Of a DNA stretch of 64,000 nucleotides, positions 10,866 to 21,148 are shown piece by piece. Below the pieces are notes generated by a model that saw nothing but the letters and a program-made list of their open reading frames with translations, did not search any database and was not told where the DNA came from. Positions within the stretch are counted from its first letter, which is position 1. Each line of letters begins with the position of its first letter. The translations under genes were made by a program, and so were the position numbers. Source of the DNA: Massospora cicadina (Eukaryota; Entomophthoromycota; Entomophthoromycetes; Entomophthorales; Entomophthoraceae); contig JAKSZP010006684.1 of NCBI GenBank assembly GCA_022478985.1, forward strand, positions 124,001 to 188,000, written 5' to 3'.

Positions 10866-11255
10866 TTGGAAACAGCATCCTGTATTCCACGTTTCCAAGT
10901 TGTCACTTTTAAGGATACTGTTCTCATGGATCCTGAGCCAATAATAATTGAAAATGTGGAGGAAGCCAAAGTGGAAAATATTCTAGCATCCTGTAAGTCC
11001 CATTCGTCTTTTCAGTATCTCGTGTCCTGGAAAGAGTATCCAGCTTATGAGAACAGTTGGGTTAAGGCTCATTATTGTGCCAACTGCTTGAAACTAGTTG
11101 AAGCATTTCACAAATCCCACCCCAATGCTCCCCATCCCCCCCAAAAAAGTCGCTACAGTAATGGCGATCAAACTACCCAAGGCGTACAAAAATGTGCCCT
11201 CATGCAGTTCCCCAGTGGTGGTGCCCTTCCTTTGAAAAAGAAAAGGGTAATGTAA
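10866..11255 (+). pseudogene. T2 chromodomain (integrase tail)
   Basis: 'EPIIIENVEEAKVENILASC' is followed by 'FQYLVSWKEYPAYENSWV', the YLVxWKGY...NSW core of a chromodomain. In chromoviruses this module follows integrase and steers integration to modified histones. The frame ends 'LKKKRVM', with the stop codon TAA supplied by the first bases of the LTR (TGTAAG). The purine-rich codons for LKKKR also form the polypurine tract. Confidence 0.8.
11232..11250 (+). promoter_or_regulatory. T2 polypurine tract
   Basis: GAAAAAGAAAAGGGTAA directly precedes the 3' LTR. The GGTAA end next to the LTR is repeated at the same place in T3 (AATGGTAA), T6 (GGGGGTAA) and T7 (GAGGGTAA), read in element orientation. 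Confidence 0.8.
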
Positions 11256-12406
11256 GTCCAGGGGAATATCCCCTGTGCATAGATCAGTTGCTCTTCCTGT
11301 TTCCGAGCAAAATGATCCAAAAAGGGTGGCCATGCCCCTCGTCACCCAGGGCGACTTCACCCATGTGGTAGACGAGTGTTGGGTAATGGCCTTCCATCTC
11401 CAAACCCCTCCCCTGGTACCTTTGCTTACCATGGCTGAACTCGTTAGACAGATTATGGAAATTAGTGCTGAGATCACCAAATTAAAATCAATCACTCCAA
11501 AAGTGATGGAAATTAAGCCTGACAATTGGAATCCACATAGCCAAAGAAGGATGAAGATTGAGTTATTGGCCAGAATTACTGAAGGTTTTGATTTTCCCAG
11601 CAGTGTGATTGTTGAAATTAACCCCCTCTCAAAATCATCATGGATGATCCCTGACATGCAGGTAGTAGCATCGGACACTATTGACAATAGTTTGAAGCTC
11701 CCTTCCAGTAAATTGGGAGTTGTGGCGATGCAAAGCTTTTGACCAAACAAATGGCCCAGCGACTGGGCATGGGCGGGTTGGGCATCCTGAACCTGTTCCC
11801 AACAAATTGGGAATGTCCCTATGTGGGGTGGCCTTGGGGGATTCCCGCTGCTCGTTGGGCCAGACGCCATCGAGCTAACCATTGGAAACACAGTTGAGCC
11901 TCAGTTTGGACATTTGAGGTCAAACTGACAGTGACTCAGCCTGCCGCTGAATCCTTTGATGTCAGTTTCCATTGAGATTATATGCCCCCATCCCCAAATA
12001 ATTTTCCATTTAGGTCGAACTTGAGGGACACAATCCCAGCTTGTTTCCTCATCAATTGATCACTATTTAATTAGTTGCATAGCACTGAGAAAATTTTTGG
12101 TCAATCTTTCTTCCTTAAATTTTCCATTAAAAACCTTTCCCAAAATTTAGTTTTTTATGTTAAAAACAAACTGCCCTTCCCGCCAAAATTTACAGACCCC
12201 TCTGGGGTTAATGGATGTAGTTGTCTGGTATTTTGTTATGTGCCTGTATGAGATTCTGGCTCTCCAGCTGCTATTGGCAAAATTCCTTTCTAGTTTCATA
12301 TCCGTCATACCAGCATCAGTGCCTTTGGCATTCTGGTTTGCCATCTGAGTGCTCTGGCATCTGGGCTGGCAGGCCAGTCTAATTCTAACTTGCTGTCTGC
12401 CTGGCA
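11251..12406 (+). repeat. T2 3' LTR (1156 bp)
   Basis: TGTAAGTCCA to GCCTGGCA. It carries the 155-codon U3 ORF (11275-11742), a TATA box at 12064-12070, and TTGGTCAATC at 12097, 33 nt downstream. The hydrophobic ORF (12157-12348, 63 codons) stops early at a TGA where the solo LTR copy has TGG. Visible differences from the 5' LTR are scattered substitutions with few indels. Confidence 0.9.
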
Positions 12407-12411
12407 GTTTG

Positions 12412-12962
12412 CAGACTGGAAACGCCTCTCCTGGACAGAGATTGAGGTCAGCTCCCTTGTATTTTGAACAAACAGAACTTTCCTAAAATACCCTAACCAG
12501 AAGTTGGTAACAAAAGCTTGGGCCTCTTTGGGGTTGAGAAAAACTTGGGCAATGGGTCAAACCATCTAAAACTTTCTTCACACTGGGAGCAATACAATGT
12601 TTATCACAATTCTCTCCTGTCCCCCTTCAAGGGGAAAAACCAACATCTCCCGAGCCCGTTATAGTAGGGGAATCACAGGAGTAGAAATTTTACCTTTCTT
12701 GCCTCCAGGAAGTCTCGCCGGTCTGCCAGCACCTGGTCACCTGGAAGGGCTACCACTCATATGATGACAGCTGGGTGAGTTCTAGTGACTGTGTGTACTT
12801 CATGGAGCTGGTGGAGGCAGTCCACACATTCCACCCTGCAGCTGTCCATCTATAAAAATTTTCTGCCACTCTCACCATCATGCTCCAGGTGAAACACAAG
12901 AACTATGCCCTGGCATACACTCTTAATGGGGGAATTTTCTTAGTTTAAAAAGGAAAGCGTAG
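12412..12962 (+). pseudogene. T1 integrase tail and chromodomain
   Basis: The reading picks up exactly where T1's integrase was cut by T2 ('...DWKRLSW'). A chromodomain follows at about 12700-12850: 'HLVTWKGYHSYDDSWVSSSDC', then 'FMELVEAVHTFHP'. The polypurine-like AAAAAGGAAAGCGTAG is followed by the LTR at 12963. Frames are broken between the parts. Confidence 0.7.
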
Positions 12963-14626
12963 TGTAAGTCCAGAGCCACACCCACTGTGCCTAGACTGGG
13001 ACCAGCATCCCTTCAGACACAAAAGGGGCAAAGGCCAAGGTGGACCCTCTGTCACAGCTAAGTGGCTTGGCCTATGTGGTGGATGAGCGCTGTGTCACTT
13101 ACCTACCCCTAAGGATCTCCCCTCCATGCCCCTCCCTCCCTCCTCTACCATGATAAAGATGATAGAGGGGGTCTGCAGAGAGAAGGGTTAATCTGGGGGC
13201 CATTGTCAGGACCTGGAATTCACCCCACCTTAGTCATATTTTTCAAATTTTCCAAAATGGGGAAAGATGGTTCTGAGACCTGATTATCCAATACTGGGTC
13301 AGGGAAGCCAATCCAGGATAACCATTACAAAAAAATGTATTGGCCATGATTTTCTCAGATGACTATTCACTAAAATGCAGGCTGGTTGTCCCAACCCATG
13401 GGAACAAATTCTGTTATAACAAGGCACTCTGAAAGTTTGACTCAAATAAACAAACATGTTTGTCAGGGAGTTGGCAGATATTGTTTAGACTAACCTGTCA
13501 GCCAGGATGCAAAAGCACCCAAAAGGCAAACCAGAATGTTAGAGGCATATCTTCTCAAATGACGTTAAAATGTGCAGGAAGATAAGCAACAATCAAATGC
13601 CAGCGGTCCACAAATGTAAAAAGAAACCCTGCAAGAAACCAGGCGGTTGTGACTTCAGACCCAATGGCCTTGGTGTTGGGAGTTGCAAATTCTGATTGGG
13701 TAGTGGGGGACTCTCCATAGGAGAACTTGGGACAAAAGATCTCTGGTTAGGGGACGGATCCTTGCATGGACTGGTGATAGTTGGGCCATAGGATACCAAT
13801 ATCCTGCTGGCGGATGGTCTGTAAAATTGGGGATAGTTTCTAAAATTCTTGATATGATGAGCCTAGTTGGCTGTGGTAGGTAGTAGAGTTACTATCATCA
13901 CTAGGACTTACCAGTTGATAAGAGGTTCGTGAGGCCTTTTATAAAGATATGTCATGGGGTTTGGTAAGAAAAGTTTGAAGTAAATCAAAAAGAATTAAAG
14001 TGCAGAAAGATTTTTAATGAATAGTAAGATAATAAAATTGGTTTCAATTTCCTCAGTATGTTGTGACTGCATAAATAGATGATCAATTTGGTGAACAGCT
14101 TAGAAAAGTGTGGGATTGGGGCCCTCAAGATTTGACTTAACCCAGTGAACTTTGAATGAGGGGAGAGAAAAACAAATTTAATTTAGACCAACTTTGAAAG
14201 AGACGGCGGTGGGCTGAGTCACTGTCAGTTTGTCCAAAATTTCCCAAATTGTGGTTTTGCTGCAGGTTTGATGGTTAAGTGATGGCGTCTCACCTGAAAG
14301 ACAATAGGAACCTCCCAAGGCTACTCCACATTGTGGAAGTCTCAAGAGTTTGGGAACAGTGTCATGGATGTGGCTGATAAGAATTAGACTGGGCTCCCAG
14401 TCAGGGTGTGTGAGCACCCAGTGGAGAGCCAAGAATACCAAGGGCACAGCGGTCCATGTGACTAGAAGAAGAGGAGATTTATTGGGGACGTGAGGAGAGT
14501 AAAGGTTCATTAACGTACTGAAGGCCCCAAGGCAAACCAGATGGTTGCAATGGGGGCAACCGCGAGTCTTCTGGGTGCAACCCCCAAGGGCAGGAGAGGT
14601 GGGGAGGATGACAACTCCTCTGGGGT

Positions 14627-15127
14627 TCACAGTTGCTGGCCTTTGGTTTCAGGTAGGTGAGTTTGTGCACCAGCGAGGGGTGGCACAGGACCCACCGCAC
14701 AAACAGGGGTGCTGTCAGAGGGGAAAATGGACCCGCGGCGAGCGTTAGGTCTGAGCTCCCCTTGGGCAGGGTGCTCTGGAGCCCTCAGGTAAATGGGACC
14801 AGTGGAGGACAAGCCAGGTGTGGGGGACGAGCTCATGAGCACTGGGGTGGTGGCGCCCTGAGGTTGCTCCAATAGGGGAGCAGTCTCGGAGATCCCCGCA
14901 GTGAAGTGAACAGATGTATTTGCATTAAACAGGTACATAAAAATGGATGGAGAATCAACTCCATCATTGGGGGAAAGGCAGTTTATGGTGGATATGATCC
15001 ACCACCACATGGCAAGGTTGAGCAACTGGATGGCCCATTCAGCAATTATTGGGATAATTATTTGGACAGCAGTGCGCTTTGCCTGATCGATTGTGGAATT
15101 TTTGAAAAATAGATGGGCAGAGTCCAT
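14627..15127 (-). CDS. LTR leader ORF, hydrophobic N-terminus
   Basis: A 166-codon frame inside the solo LTR. Residues about 20-48 form a strongly hydrophobic segment ('VQIIIPIIAEWAIQLLNLAM' then 'WWWIISTI'), followed by a Pro/Ser/Thr-rich, probably unstructured half. It sits where other LTRs of this window carry the hydrophobic leader ORF. A second frame (14178-14630) contains 'AVPLVFLALHWVL', matching the leader's second hydrophobic block in the T2-type LTRs. No known domain. Whether it is translated is unknown. Confidence 0.4.
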   Translation of the reverse strand: MDSAHLFFKNSTIDQAKRTAVQIIIPIIAEWAIQLLNLAMWWWIISTINCLSPNDGVDSPSIFMYLFNANTSVHFTAGISETAPLLEQPQGATTPVLMSSSPTPGLSSTGPIYLRAPEHPAQGELRPNARRGSIFPSDSTPVCAVGPVPPLAGAQTHLPETKGQQL

Positions 15128-15550
15128 GGTAAGGCGTTCAGGGTATTTGGGTTTTTATTTTGGCGCAAAGCGCAGGAAGATTAGAGAATGAACTGACAAC
15201 TGCCCCTTAGCAGGGCAGTTGCCTTAAGTATTGGGAGAATCAAATAGTGGGGATGCTGAGGGATTGGGTGATTGGGGATCAGCAATGGGATTTGGTTGGC
15301 TGGTGGGTGGGAGGGCGGGGGGTGTCCAAAATCTGGGCAAAAATCAAAAAAACTTTTACAGCTTTTTCCAAATTTTTGGGGCCAAACCAGGTCGATGGTA
15401 CCAATCTGGGCCCTGACCATCCGAGTCAGGCTGTTCACATGGTTTGGATTCCATGGATTTGTCCCAGGGGCTGAGGCCTTGGTGCTGGGTCATCCGCAAC
15501 CTGTTCCAAACTCTTGATCTGATTATTTATGTGATCTGAACTTCCTGGAT

Positions 15551-15922
15551 TCATCCTGGGGGTAGGGGCAACTGGTCTGAGTCACTTTTAACCAAGTTAG
15601 AAACCTGAATTGTGTGCCAATCCGATTTTTGGACCCAGCCAGTTTGAACTGGCTCCTTTAGCCCAGAATTTGCAGACTGGGCTCCAATACTAGCACTATC
15701 TATTTCCTCAAAATTTTGGTATGTTTTCCCTGGTGAGTGAGGGTCCCAGGGGCCCGCCCATGGCCCCTGGCTTGCATAATCTCCTGGCAAGTCCCCTCTA
15801 TTAGCCTTACCAGGTTTGAGGAGGGGGAGGGGAGAGACCTGATTATCTTTAGGGGGAAGAGCAGTCACCCAGCGCTTATCTACCACATGCGCCAAATTGC
15901 TCAACTGCGATAGGGGGTCCAC
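15551..15922 (-). CDS. LTR U3 conserved peptide ORF
   Basis: A 123-codon frame starting 'MDPLSQLSNLAHVVDKRWV'. It belongs to the LTR-encoded group that shares a 'L..(L)xHxVDxRWVxAxP' core. The remainder is polar and Pro/Ser-rich. No domain recognised. Confidence 0.4.
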   Translation of the reverse strand: MDPLSQLSNLAHVVDKRWVTALPPKDNQVSPLPLLKPGKANRGDLPGDYASQGPWAGPWDPHSPGKTYQNFEEIDSASIGAQSANSGLKEPVQTGWVQKSDWHTIQVSNLVKSDSDQLPLPPG

Positions 15923-16667
15923 TTGGGCTTTTGGGCCTCTTTTTATCTTAAAGTGATGCTGCTCCTATCCAGTTGTAGGGGCTGGTCCCCAGGACTTACA
16001 AACAGGTTTGGGGTGCCCAACCTGCCTGCACCCAGTTGCTTTGGCATCCATTTGACTAAGCAGGATTTGTTGGACAAAGATTATGCTATCTTTGCGTAGG
16101 ATTCTAAGCTTGTGGCAAAATTTGATGATGTCCCAATGCCATTGCTGAGTTTCACCAGATTTGACATTACGCGCATTCTTCATAAGAGGTACACGCCTGT
16201 TGGGCTTTATTCCCAATAATTATGGGACAGATTTTAAATCAGCGACAACATTTTTCCAATGGACTGATGTCATTAGCAAGTTTTGTCAAAATTTTAACAC
16301 TTGACACTTTATATCCCACAAGTATATGTCTATAGAGCTTTATTGCCAAGGGTTTGGGGCTCTCAGACCTCAATGTCAATGGCTCAAGGCCATCAACTTT
16401 ATGTGGACCTTTTGCCCCATGGGGATGCTGACTATCTAATATTTTAGTGAAAATTCCCTCAATTTGCCAAAATTAATTTGGCTAAAGTAAATGTGGGGAA
16501 AGGTGGAGGAGTCTTCAAAAGGAGAGCTGTTACCCATTGATTGTCCACCACATGGAGGAAGTCGCACTGTGAGATGAGAGGGGCATCTGACCTTTTTGGA
16601 CCCTTTTTTTGTAGCAAACGGGAATTCCACTCAGTCCAAGTGGATGAGGCGCTCCCCCAGACTTACA

Positions 16668-17272
16668 TTACCATTCCCTTTTACCAAGGGGAGCGCCACC
16701 ACCAGGAAATTGAGTGAGGCCCATCTTTTATGGGCCTTGGAAAACTTGATCTCAAACCAGATTAGCTATCTTTTGGGGAGAATGGGTGCATCTGGGTGGG
16801 TGGTGTGGAAAGCCTCAACAAGCTCTGAGCAGTTGGCACAGTCCTGCGTGCCAACCCAGATATTCTTGTAAGTTGGATTTCCTTTCTATGAAACTAAGTA
16901 TTAAACTGACCAGCATGAACATTAAAAAGCCAGGATGCCCCCAACTTCAGCTTCCTCTAAACTTGCAATCACTATTGGCTTTAGTTCCATTAGAATCGCA
17001 TTCCTTGAATGGGGACAACTGAAAGACATGGAGACAAGATGTTGCTTCCAATAAACCAGTTTTAAATGGAAGGAACTATTCCCTAAGTCTTCTTCCACCA
17101 AATGGGGTCCCAAGCATTTATTGCAAACTTGTGCGAGGTTACATGAATCTGCAAGCGGTGTGTGTTGAGAATATGACATATGAACCCACCTTAATTCATT
17201 AGCTGGGAGCCCCTCACAACCTTCAAACCATTTGTAGTCACTTATGGACTTAGTTGAATGCTCTCTAACCAA
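16668..17272 (-). pseudogene. T3 integrase C-terminus and chromodomain
   Basis: On the - strand 'CLGPHLVEEDLGNSSFHLKL' (GPY/F block) is followed by 'LKPIVIASLEEAEVGGILAF', then, after frame breaks, 'YLVSxKGNPTYKNIWVGTQDC' and 'SELVEAFHTTHPDAP', the chromodomain equivalent to T2's. The polypurine tract AAAAGGGAATGGTAA (16682-16668) abuts the LTR. Confidence 0.75.
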
Positions 17273-17302
17273 TGACAGCTGGCTTTAATGTGCTGGACAT
17301 GT

Positions 17303-17909
17303 TCATCTGCAGCTTTTACTTCTGGGAGAAGGCATGGGCCAATTAAAATGATGGGTTGTACCCCAAGGTTGCTTCATATGGGGATAAACCAGTGGAGCCA
17401 TGTGTACCGTTATTATATGCAAACTGAACAATAAGAAGGTCATCAGCCCAGGTATCCTTAGTGGCTGCAGCGTAGCACTGCAGGTACTGTTCCAGGATCT
17501 GTTTACCCGTTCAGTTTGACCCTCCAACTGGGGATGGTATGCAGTGGAGCAACAGGGCGTAATCTTCAAGATTGCCAAGAGCTCATTACATAATCACGCC
17601 GTGAACTGGAGCCTGCAGTCATTGACAATCTCGGAGGGATTACAAACATAAAGAACACATGGCGTATGAAGAGATGGCATTTTCCTCATAAGTAAAGTTG
17701 GAGAATAATGTGATAAACAGGGATAAAATAGTGAAGCAGTCTACAACCACCATAACTGCTGTAAACCACTTGGAGCTGGGAAGCTCAACAATAAAGTCTA
17801 CGGACACAGATGTCCATGGCCCCTCAGCCTGCTGCAGGGGATGTAAGAGACCATTTTTTCCAGACCAGTCTGACTTGACCTGCGCACAAGTTACACAGAT
17901 GTGATCCAT
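17303..17909 (-). pseudogene. T3 integrase core
   Basis: The 17640-17909 frame begins with 'CVTCAQVKSDW' (end of the zinc-binding domain) and 'SVDFIVELPSSKWF' (first catalytic Asp). The 17303-17578 frame has 'STAYHPQLEGQTERVNR' with the catalytic Glu. Between them (17580-17640) the 'DRGPQF' segment is degraded. Confidence 0.78.
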
Positions 17910-18062
17910 GCCTTGAATCCTTTAACAATCCTGGCTATTTATAGGTACGCTTAGCTAAATCAATATACTTCTTATTTTTTAGATGACCAACTTCAGGAGG
18001 ATCATGATGAGCCTGAATTACTTCTCTTGGAGGAGGAAATGGACCCAAACCTGTAACCTAAA

Positions 18063-18518
18063 TTAAATGAGCCCTTCAGCCAGAGAATACAAGGAGTACT
18101 TTGAAGTTGGGAGGGACAACCGCTCCATAAGATCCACTCCTTCTACACATGCTGATTGCGCTGCTAAGACCTTCAAAATTGAGGGCTTGTCTGGAGATAA
18201 GTCTTCTTCCAAAACCATGGGAGGTATGATGGACATGATCTGGATTGGGGGAATGACTGTGACTAGATCCGCCTCATCTGAGTCAGCTGGGCAATGCATG
18301 GGTTTATGGCTTAGAAAGTCAGGAAGGACATCTAACGCTCCCTTCACAAACTCATTTTTAAAGTTAAAACTGCACAAATTCTGGTAGGTTTGGGCCTGCT
18401 GTTGTGCTAACTTTTGGGGCTTGCAGAAATAAAGAAGGGCTTGATGATCCGTTTGAACAGTTAACTCATGATGAGCATCCTGGAAGAGATACTGCCAGTG
18501 GGTCAAAGCCCACGTCAT
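18063..18518 (-). pseudogene. T3 RNase H
   Basis: 'ELTVQTDHQALLYFCKP' (TDH intact) near residues 18-34 and 'ALDVLPDFLSHKP' (catalytic Asp retained in 'LPDFLS') near residues 64-76. A linker to integrase follows. The upstream Asp/Glu half is in damaged frames at 18520-18720. The best preserved RNase H of the T2/T3 type in the window. Confidence 0.78.
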
Positions 18519-18599
18519 AGCTACCAGCTCCTTATCATAGTAGTCCCAGGATTGCTCAGTAGAAGAGAACTTGAAGGAGAAGTAAATGATTTGGTGTTA

Positions 18600-19560
18600 G
18601 ACCCATTGTCCTCCTGGAGAAAGACTGCCCTAACTACAGCGGAAGATGAATTGCACGCTATGACATAAGGTTTGGAGATGTTTTCATGCTTAAGGATGGT
18701 GGGATGTCAAAAACACCTCCTAAATAATTTAAAGCCTACGGGCACTTGGGCGTCCAATGAAAGGGGAAGTTCTTGCCTGTGAGCGGATGAAGTGGGGCAG
18801 CTAAATGGGATAGATCAGGAGAAAATTTCCTTCAGAATATGATAGTGCCCAAGAAGCTTCTCAATTGCTTTTGGGTCGTAGGAGTTGGCCATTTGCTGAT
18901 GGCATCAAGTTTTCTGGGCCTAATGGCGTACCCATCTTTAAAGATGAGGTTACCCAAGGATGTGACTTCCTTCCAGTAAAATTCCCAAGTGAAGGCTTGA
19001 CGAAAAGACCCACCTTATGTCAGGCAGTCACTACCACCTCCAAGTCCTTCGCATGTTGTTCAGGAGTAAAGGATTGAATCAAGATATCATTAATATATGT
19101 GACCACGCAAGTGAACTGGAGATCGCCTGCACATTATCAATCATCCTTTGGAATATCGCTGCTGCATTCTTAAGCCTGAAAGGCAACACTCAAAATTAGA
19201 ATATGCCTCTTTTTTTAGTACTAGATGGTGGAATATGCCTCTTCTTGTCTTAATACAGTAAGACACTCCTGACCTTCCATCGCCCAAATTTAAAAGGAAT
19301 TAATTATACCGAGTTTTTAGAACATGTGTGACTAGGCAATCTCTTGGCCAATAGTCTGTTCCAAAAGCAGGGGTGTGGGTTGTGGCCCTTGATATTGTTA
19401 AGGTGGCCGTAGTCCACGCAGGGACAAAGAAAACCATCTGTCTTCTTGACAAAGATGATGGGAGAGGCAACAGGGGATTTCTCTTTAAAATAGCCAACCC
19501 TTCTTGAGATGACATCTAACCATGCATTGAGGGCAGCCTCCTCCTCTGCTGTATGCGGAT
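18600..19560 (-). pseudogene. T3 reverse transcriptase, heavily broken
   Basis: Fragments on the - strand in changing frames: 'AAPLHPLTGKNFPFHW' (18780-18820), 'LDAISKWPTP' and 'LRSFLGTIIF' (about 18830-18910), 'KEVTSLGNLIFKDGY', 'FFVPAWTTATLTI'-type palm sequence near 19400. A poly-A-tailed micro-insertion lies at 19212-19230. The YxDD motif is not intact. Confidence 0.65.
19212..19230 (-). mobile_element. Micro-insertion: truncated SINE/LINE tail #1
   Basis: A 19-bp insert reading, on the - strand, CACCATCTAGTACTAAAAA, between two perfect copies of GAATATGCCTCTT (19199-19211 and 19231-19243). A poly-A end plus a 13-bp target duplication is the mark of target-primed reverse transcription. 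It shares the ATCTAGTACT-A(n) end with inserts at 28266 and 41245. Confidence 0.75.
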
Positions 19561-19652
19561 ACAGTGGTCAGTTTATGTTCACCGCCTCCACCATTGCCCA
19601 AAAGACCCAAGTCAAATTCTGTATGTGGGGGAAGATGGTCCACCTTTCAGAA

Positions 19653-20087
19653 TCAGAAGCACTTTGAAATCCCATCAACGCTTCTGGAAATCAGGTGTAA
19701 GGCCCAAGGAAGAAACAATAGTTGTAATGATCCACAACTTTGAGTTTTAGTAAGGGTATCCAGTAAGGGAAACTCACCCTCCCCTTGACCGTTGAGGAAT
19801 GACAGCATAACAGATTCAGAGTGAATCCTCAAATGCTGCTTATGCCACCAACTCACACTCAAAATGACCAGGTAAATGAGGTTAGGCATTGTTGAGAAGA
19901 AATCACAAAAACTAAACTGGTGAACTGAGATGGATACTGGGCGCCGTACTTTGTATGATGGCTGAAAGGCCAATGAGACGACCATCACCACAGGACCCAA
20001 ATCCAATTTAAGATTAAACTTCTGGGCCAGCTCCAGACTCATGAAGTTACCCGCTGCTCCAGTGTCAACTGAGGCCTTAGAGAACAC
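19653..20087 (-). pseudogene. T3 aspartic protease
   Basis: 'ASVDTGAAGNFMSLELAQ' at residues 5-22 is an intact retropepsin DTG site. The following 'QFSFCDFFSTMPNL' matches T2. The ORF is 145 codons, long for the domain alone, because it continues toward RT. Within pol, directly upstream of the RT remnant. Confidence 0.78.
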
Positions 20088-21148
20088 CTGTTGTGCTCCA
20101 AAACTAATTTTATTGACAATAAACTGCTGGCAAAATCATGCTTATTGGAAGATATGGTCGTTTCTTCTGACACCGTAGAGATTACAACCAAATCAGTAGA
20201 AGAGAAGACTCTTTTAAGGGAGAAAAATTGGGGCGAGCAAGGGGTTGGGTCTCATCTTCTTCAGGCTAGACTTCCGTTGACTGACAGACAGGTAAACCAG
20301 GACAAACCAACTCTGGCGCAAGAGCAGCATCAGGCCCTGAAACCAATACCAATACTGATCCCACCCCAGGATCAGGACTCAAGGCTACTTCGGCCAGACC
20401 AATCATGAAGTTTCCAGCTTGAGGGTGGTGAGTATGAAGGAAAAACGCAAAAATGGAAGTCGCTGCCTTGCAAACTTTGGTCCACTATTCCCATAGGGGT
20501 GGACCAAACCACGTGATGAGCATAGGAAGAAGCCAACGCATATTGGAAAATTAGTTGGAGTAAAGCCCTGAGGAGATCAAGCGCTGCAGCTTGCTCATGT
20601 AAGGCTGCAACTAAAGAAAACATTATAGGAGCTTTGTCATTTAGAGAGATTAATTAAAACAAATGTTTGGAACGAGGTACAGGGTTTTCTAAGCTGATGA
20701 TACTTCTGCAACAAATGAGGTGGAGTCACCTGCCCAAATAGTAGAATGCAGAAGACCTTGCACCCACCGATGAGCTTCACCTTCAACTGCATCCAAAAGG
20801 ACAACACCTTGCTGAGCATTGTCAGTGAAACAGAATTGTTTAGAGCAACTGTGGATTACATTTGCATCTCAGCAAGAGCGTCGAGGACCTGATTTGCAAC
20901 ATTAGTAGGGGACATCTAAATTCCCTACTTGAGGGTGAGCTGAGGGGAGAATAGCGGGCAATGGGGCCATGCTAGCATGTAGAAATTCCTTCAAAGCTAT
21001 CCAAGTACTGCTCAAAAAAATGGGCAACTGACCAGATGAACAATGGAAGGCATACTACTGACTAAACGCTCATTTAATGAAGGTTGACACTGTGGCGCCT
21101 ATCTCTACAAGGAGGGTGGAAAGGGCCAAAACAATGGACGGTCAATTA
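20088..21148 (-). pseudogene. T3 gag remnant
   Basis: Between the primer-binding site and the protease. On the - strand at about 20690-20820 one frame reads 'GVVLLDAVEGEAHRWVQGLL' followed by 'HSTIWAGDSTSF', a capsid-like Gag block. A second helix-rich frame (20372-20623) has 'AALHEQAAALDLLRALLQL'. No intact zinc knuckle was found. Confidence 0.5.
21137..21147 (-). promoter_or_regulatory. T3 primer-binding site (self-primer type)
   Basis: The + strand reads GACGGTCAATT, so the element strand has AATTGACCGTC next to the LTR end (TGACA-T). The T3 LTR contains GATGGTCAATT (21728-21718), which pairs at 10 of 11 positions. The single mismatch is a CpG-to-TpG change. Confidence 0.65.

Larger units (their letters stand above)
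6347..12406 (+). mobile_element. T2, self-priming Ty3/gypsy chromovirus
   Basis: A complete but dead element of 6.06 kb. It has LTRs at 6347-7504 and 11251-12406, an adjacent primer-binding site, protease, RT, RNase H, integrase, chromodomain and polypurine tract, in that order. Flanks are ATTTG (6342-6346) and GTTTG (12407-12411), a 4/5 target duplication inside T1's integrase. Only about 310 bp separate the primer-binding site from the protease, so gag is almost entirely missing compared with T3. Several stops, a DTG-to-DTR change and a YIDD-to-YIDE change show it is inactive. Confidence 0.9.
14360..16000 (-). repeat. Solo LTR (1641 bp) nested in T3 LTR
   Basis: TGTCATGGATG...CAGGACTTACA, flanked by a perfect AACAG duplication (14355-14359 and 16001-16005). 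In element orientation it starts TGTAAGTCC and ends CATGACA. It encodes on the - strand the U3 peptide (15551-15922, 'MDPLSQLSNLAHVVDKRWV') and a downstream 166-codon ORF (14627-15127). Confidence 0.92.
13461..16667 (-). repeat. T3 3' LTR with a nested solo LTR
   Basis: TGTCAGGGAGTTGGC at the left edge and CAGACTTACA at the right edge (complement of TGTAAGTCTG). It aligns with 21149-22698 from 13461 to 14359 and again from 16001 on, including 'AACCAGGCGGTTGTGACT' and 'AACAGGTTTGGGGTGCCC'. The gap is exactly the insertion 14360-16000. Confidence 0.88.

Noticed and set aside
11094..11891. 266-codon - strand ORF over the T2 3' LTR
   Set aside because: It is antisense to the U3 ORF and chromodomain end, and its copy in the 5' LTR (6326-6904) mirrors the conserved + strand frame.
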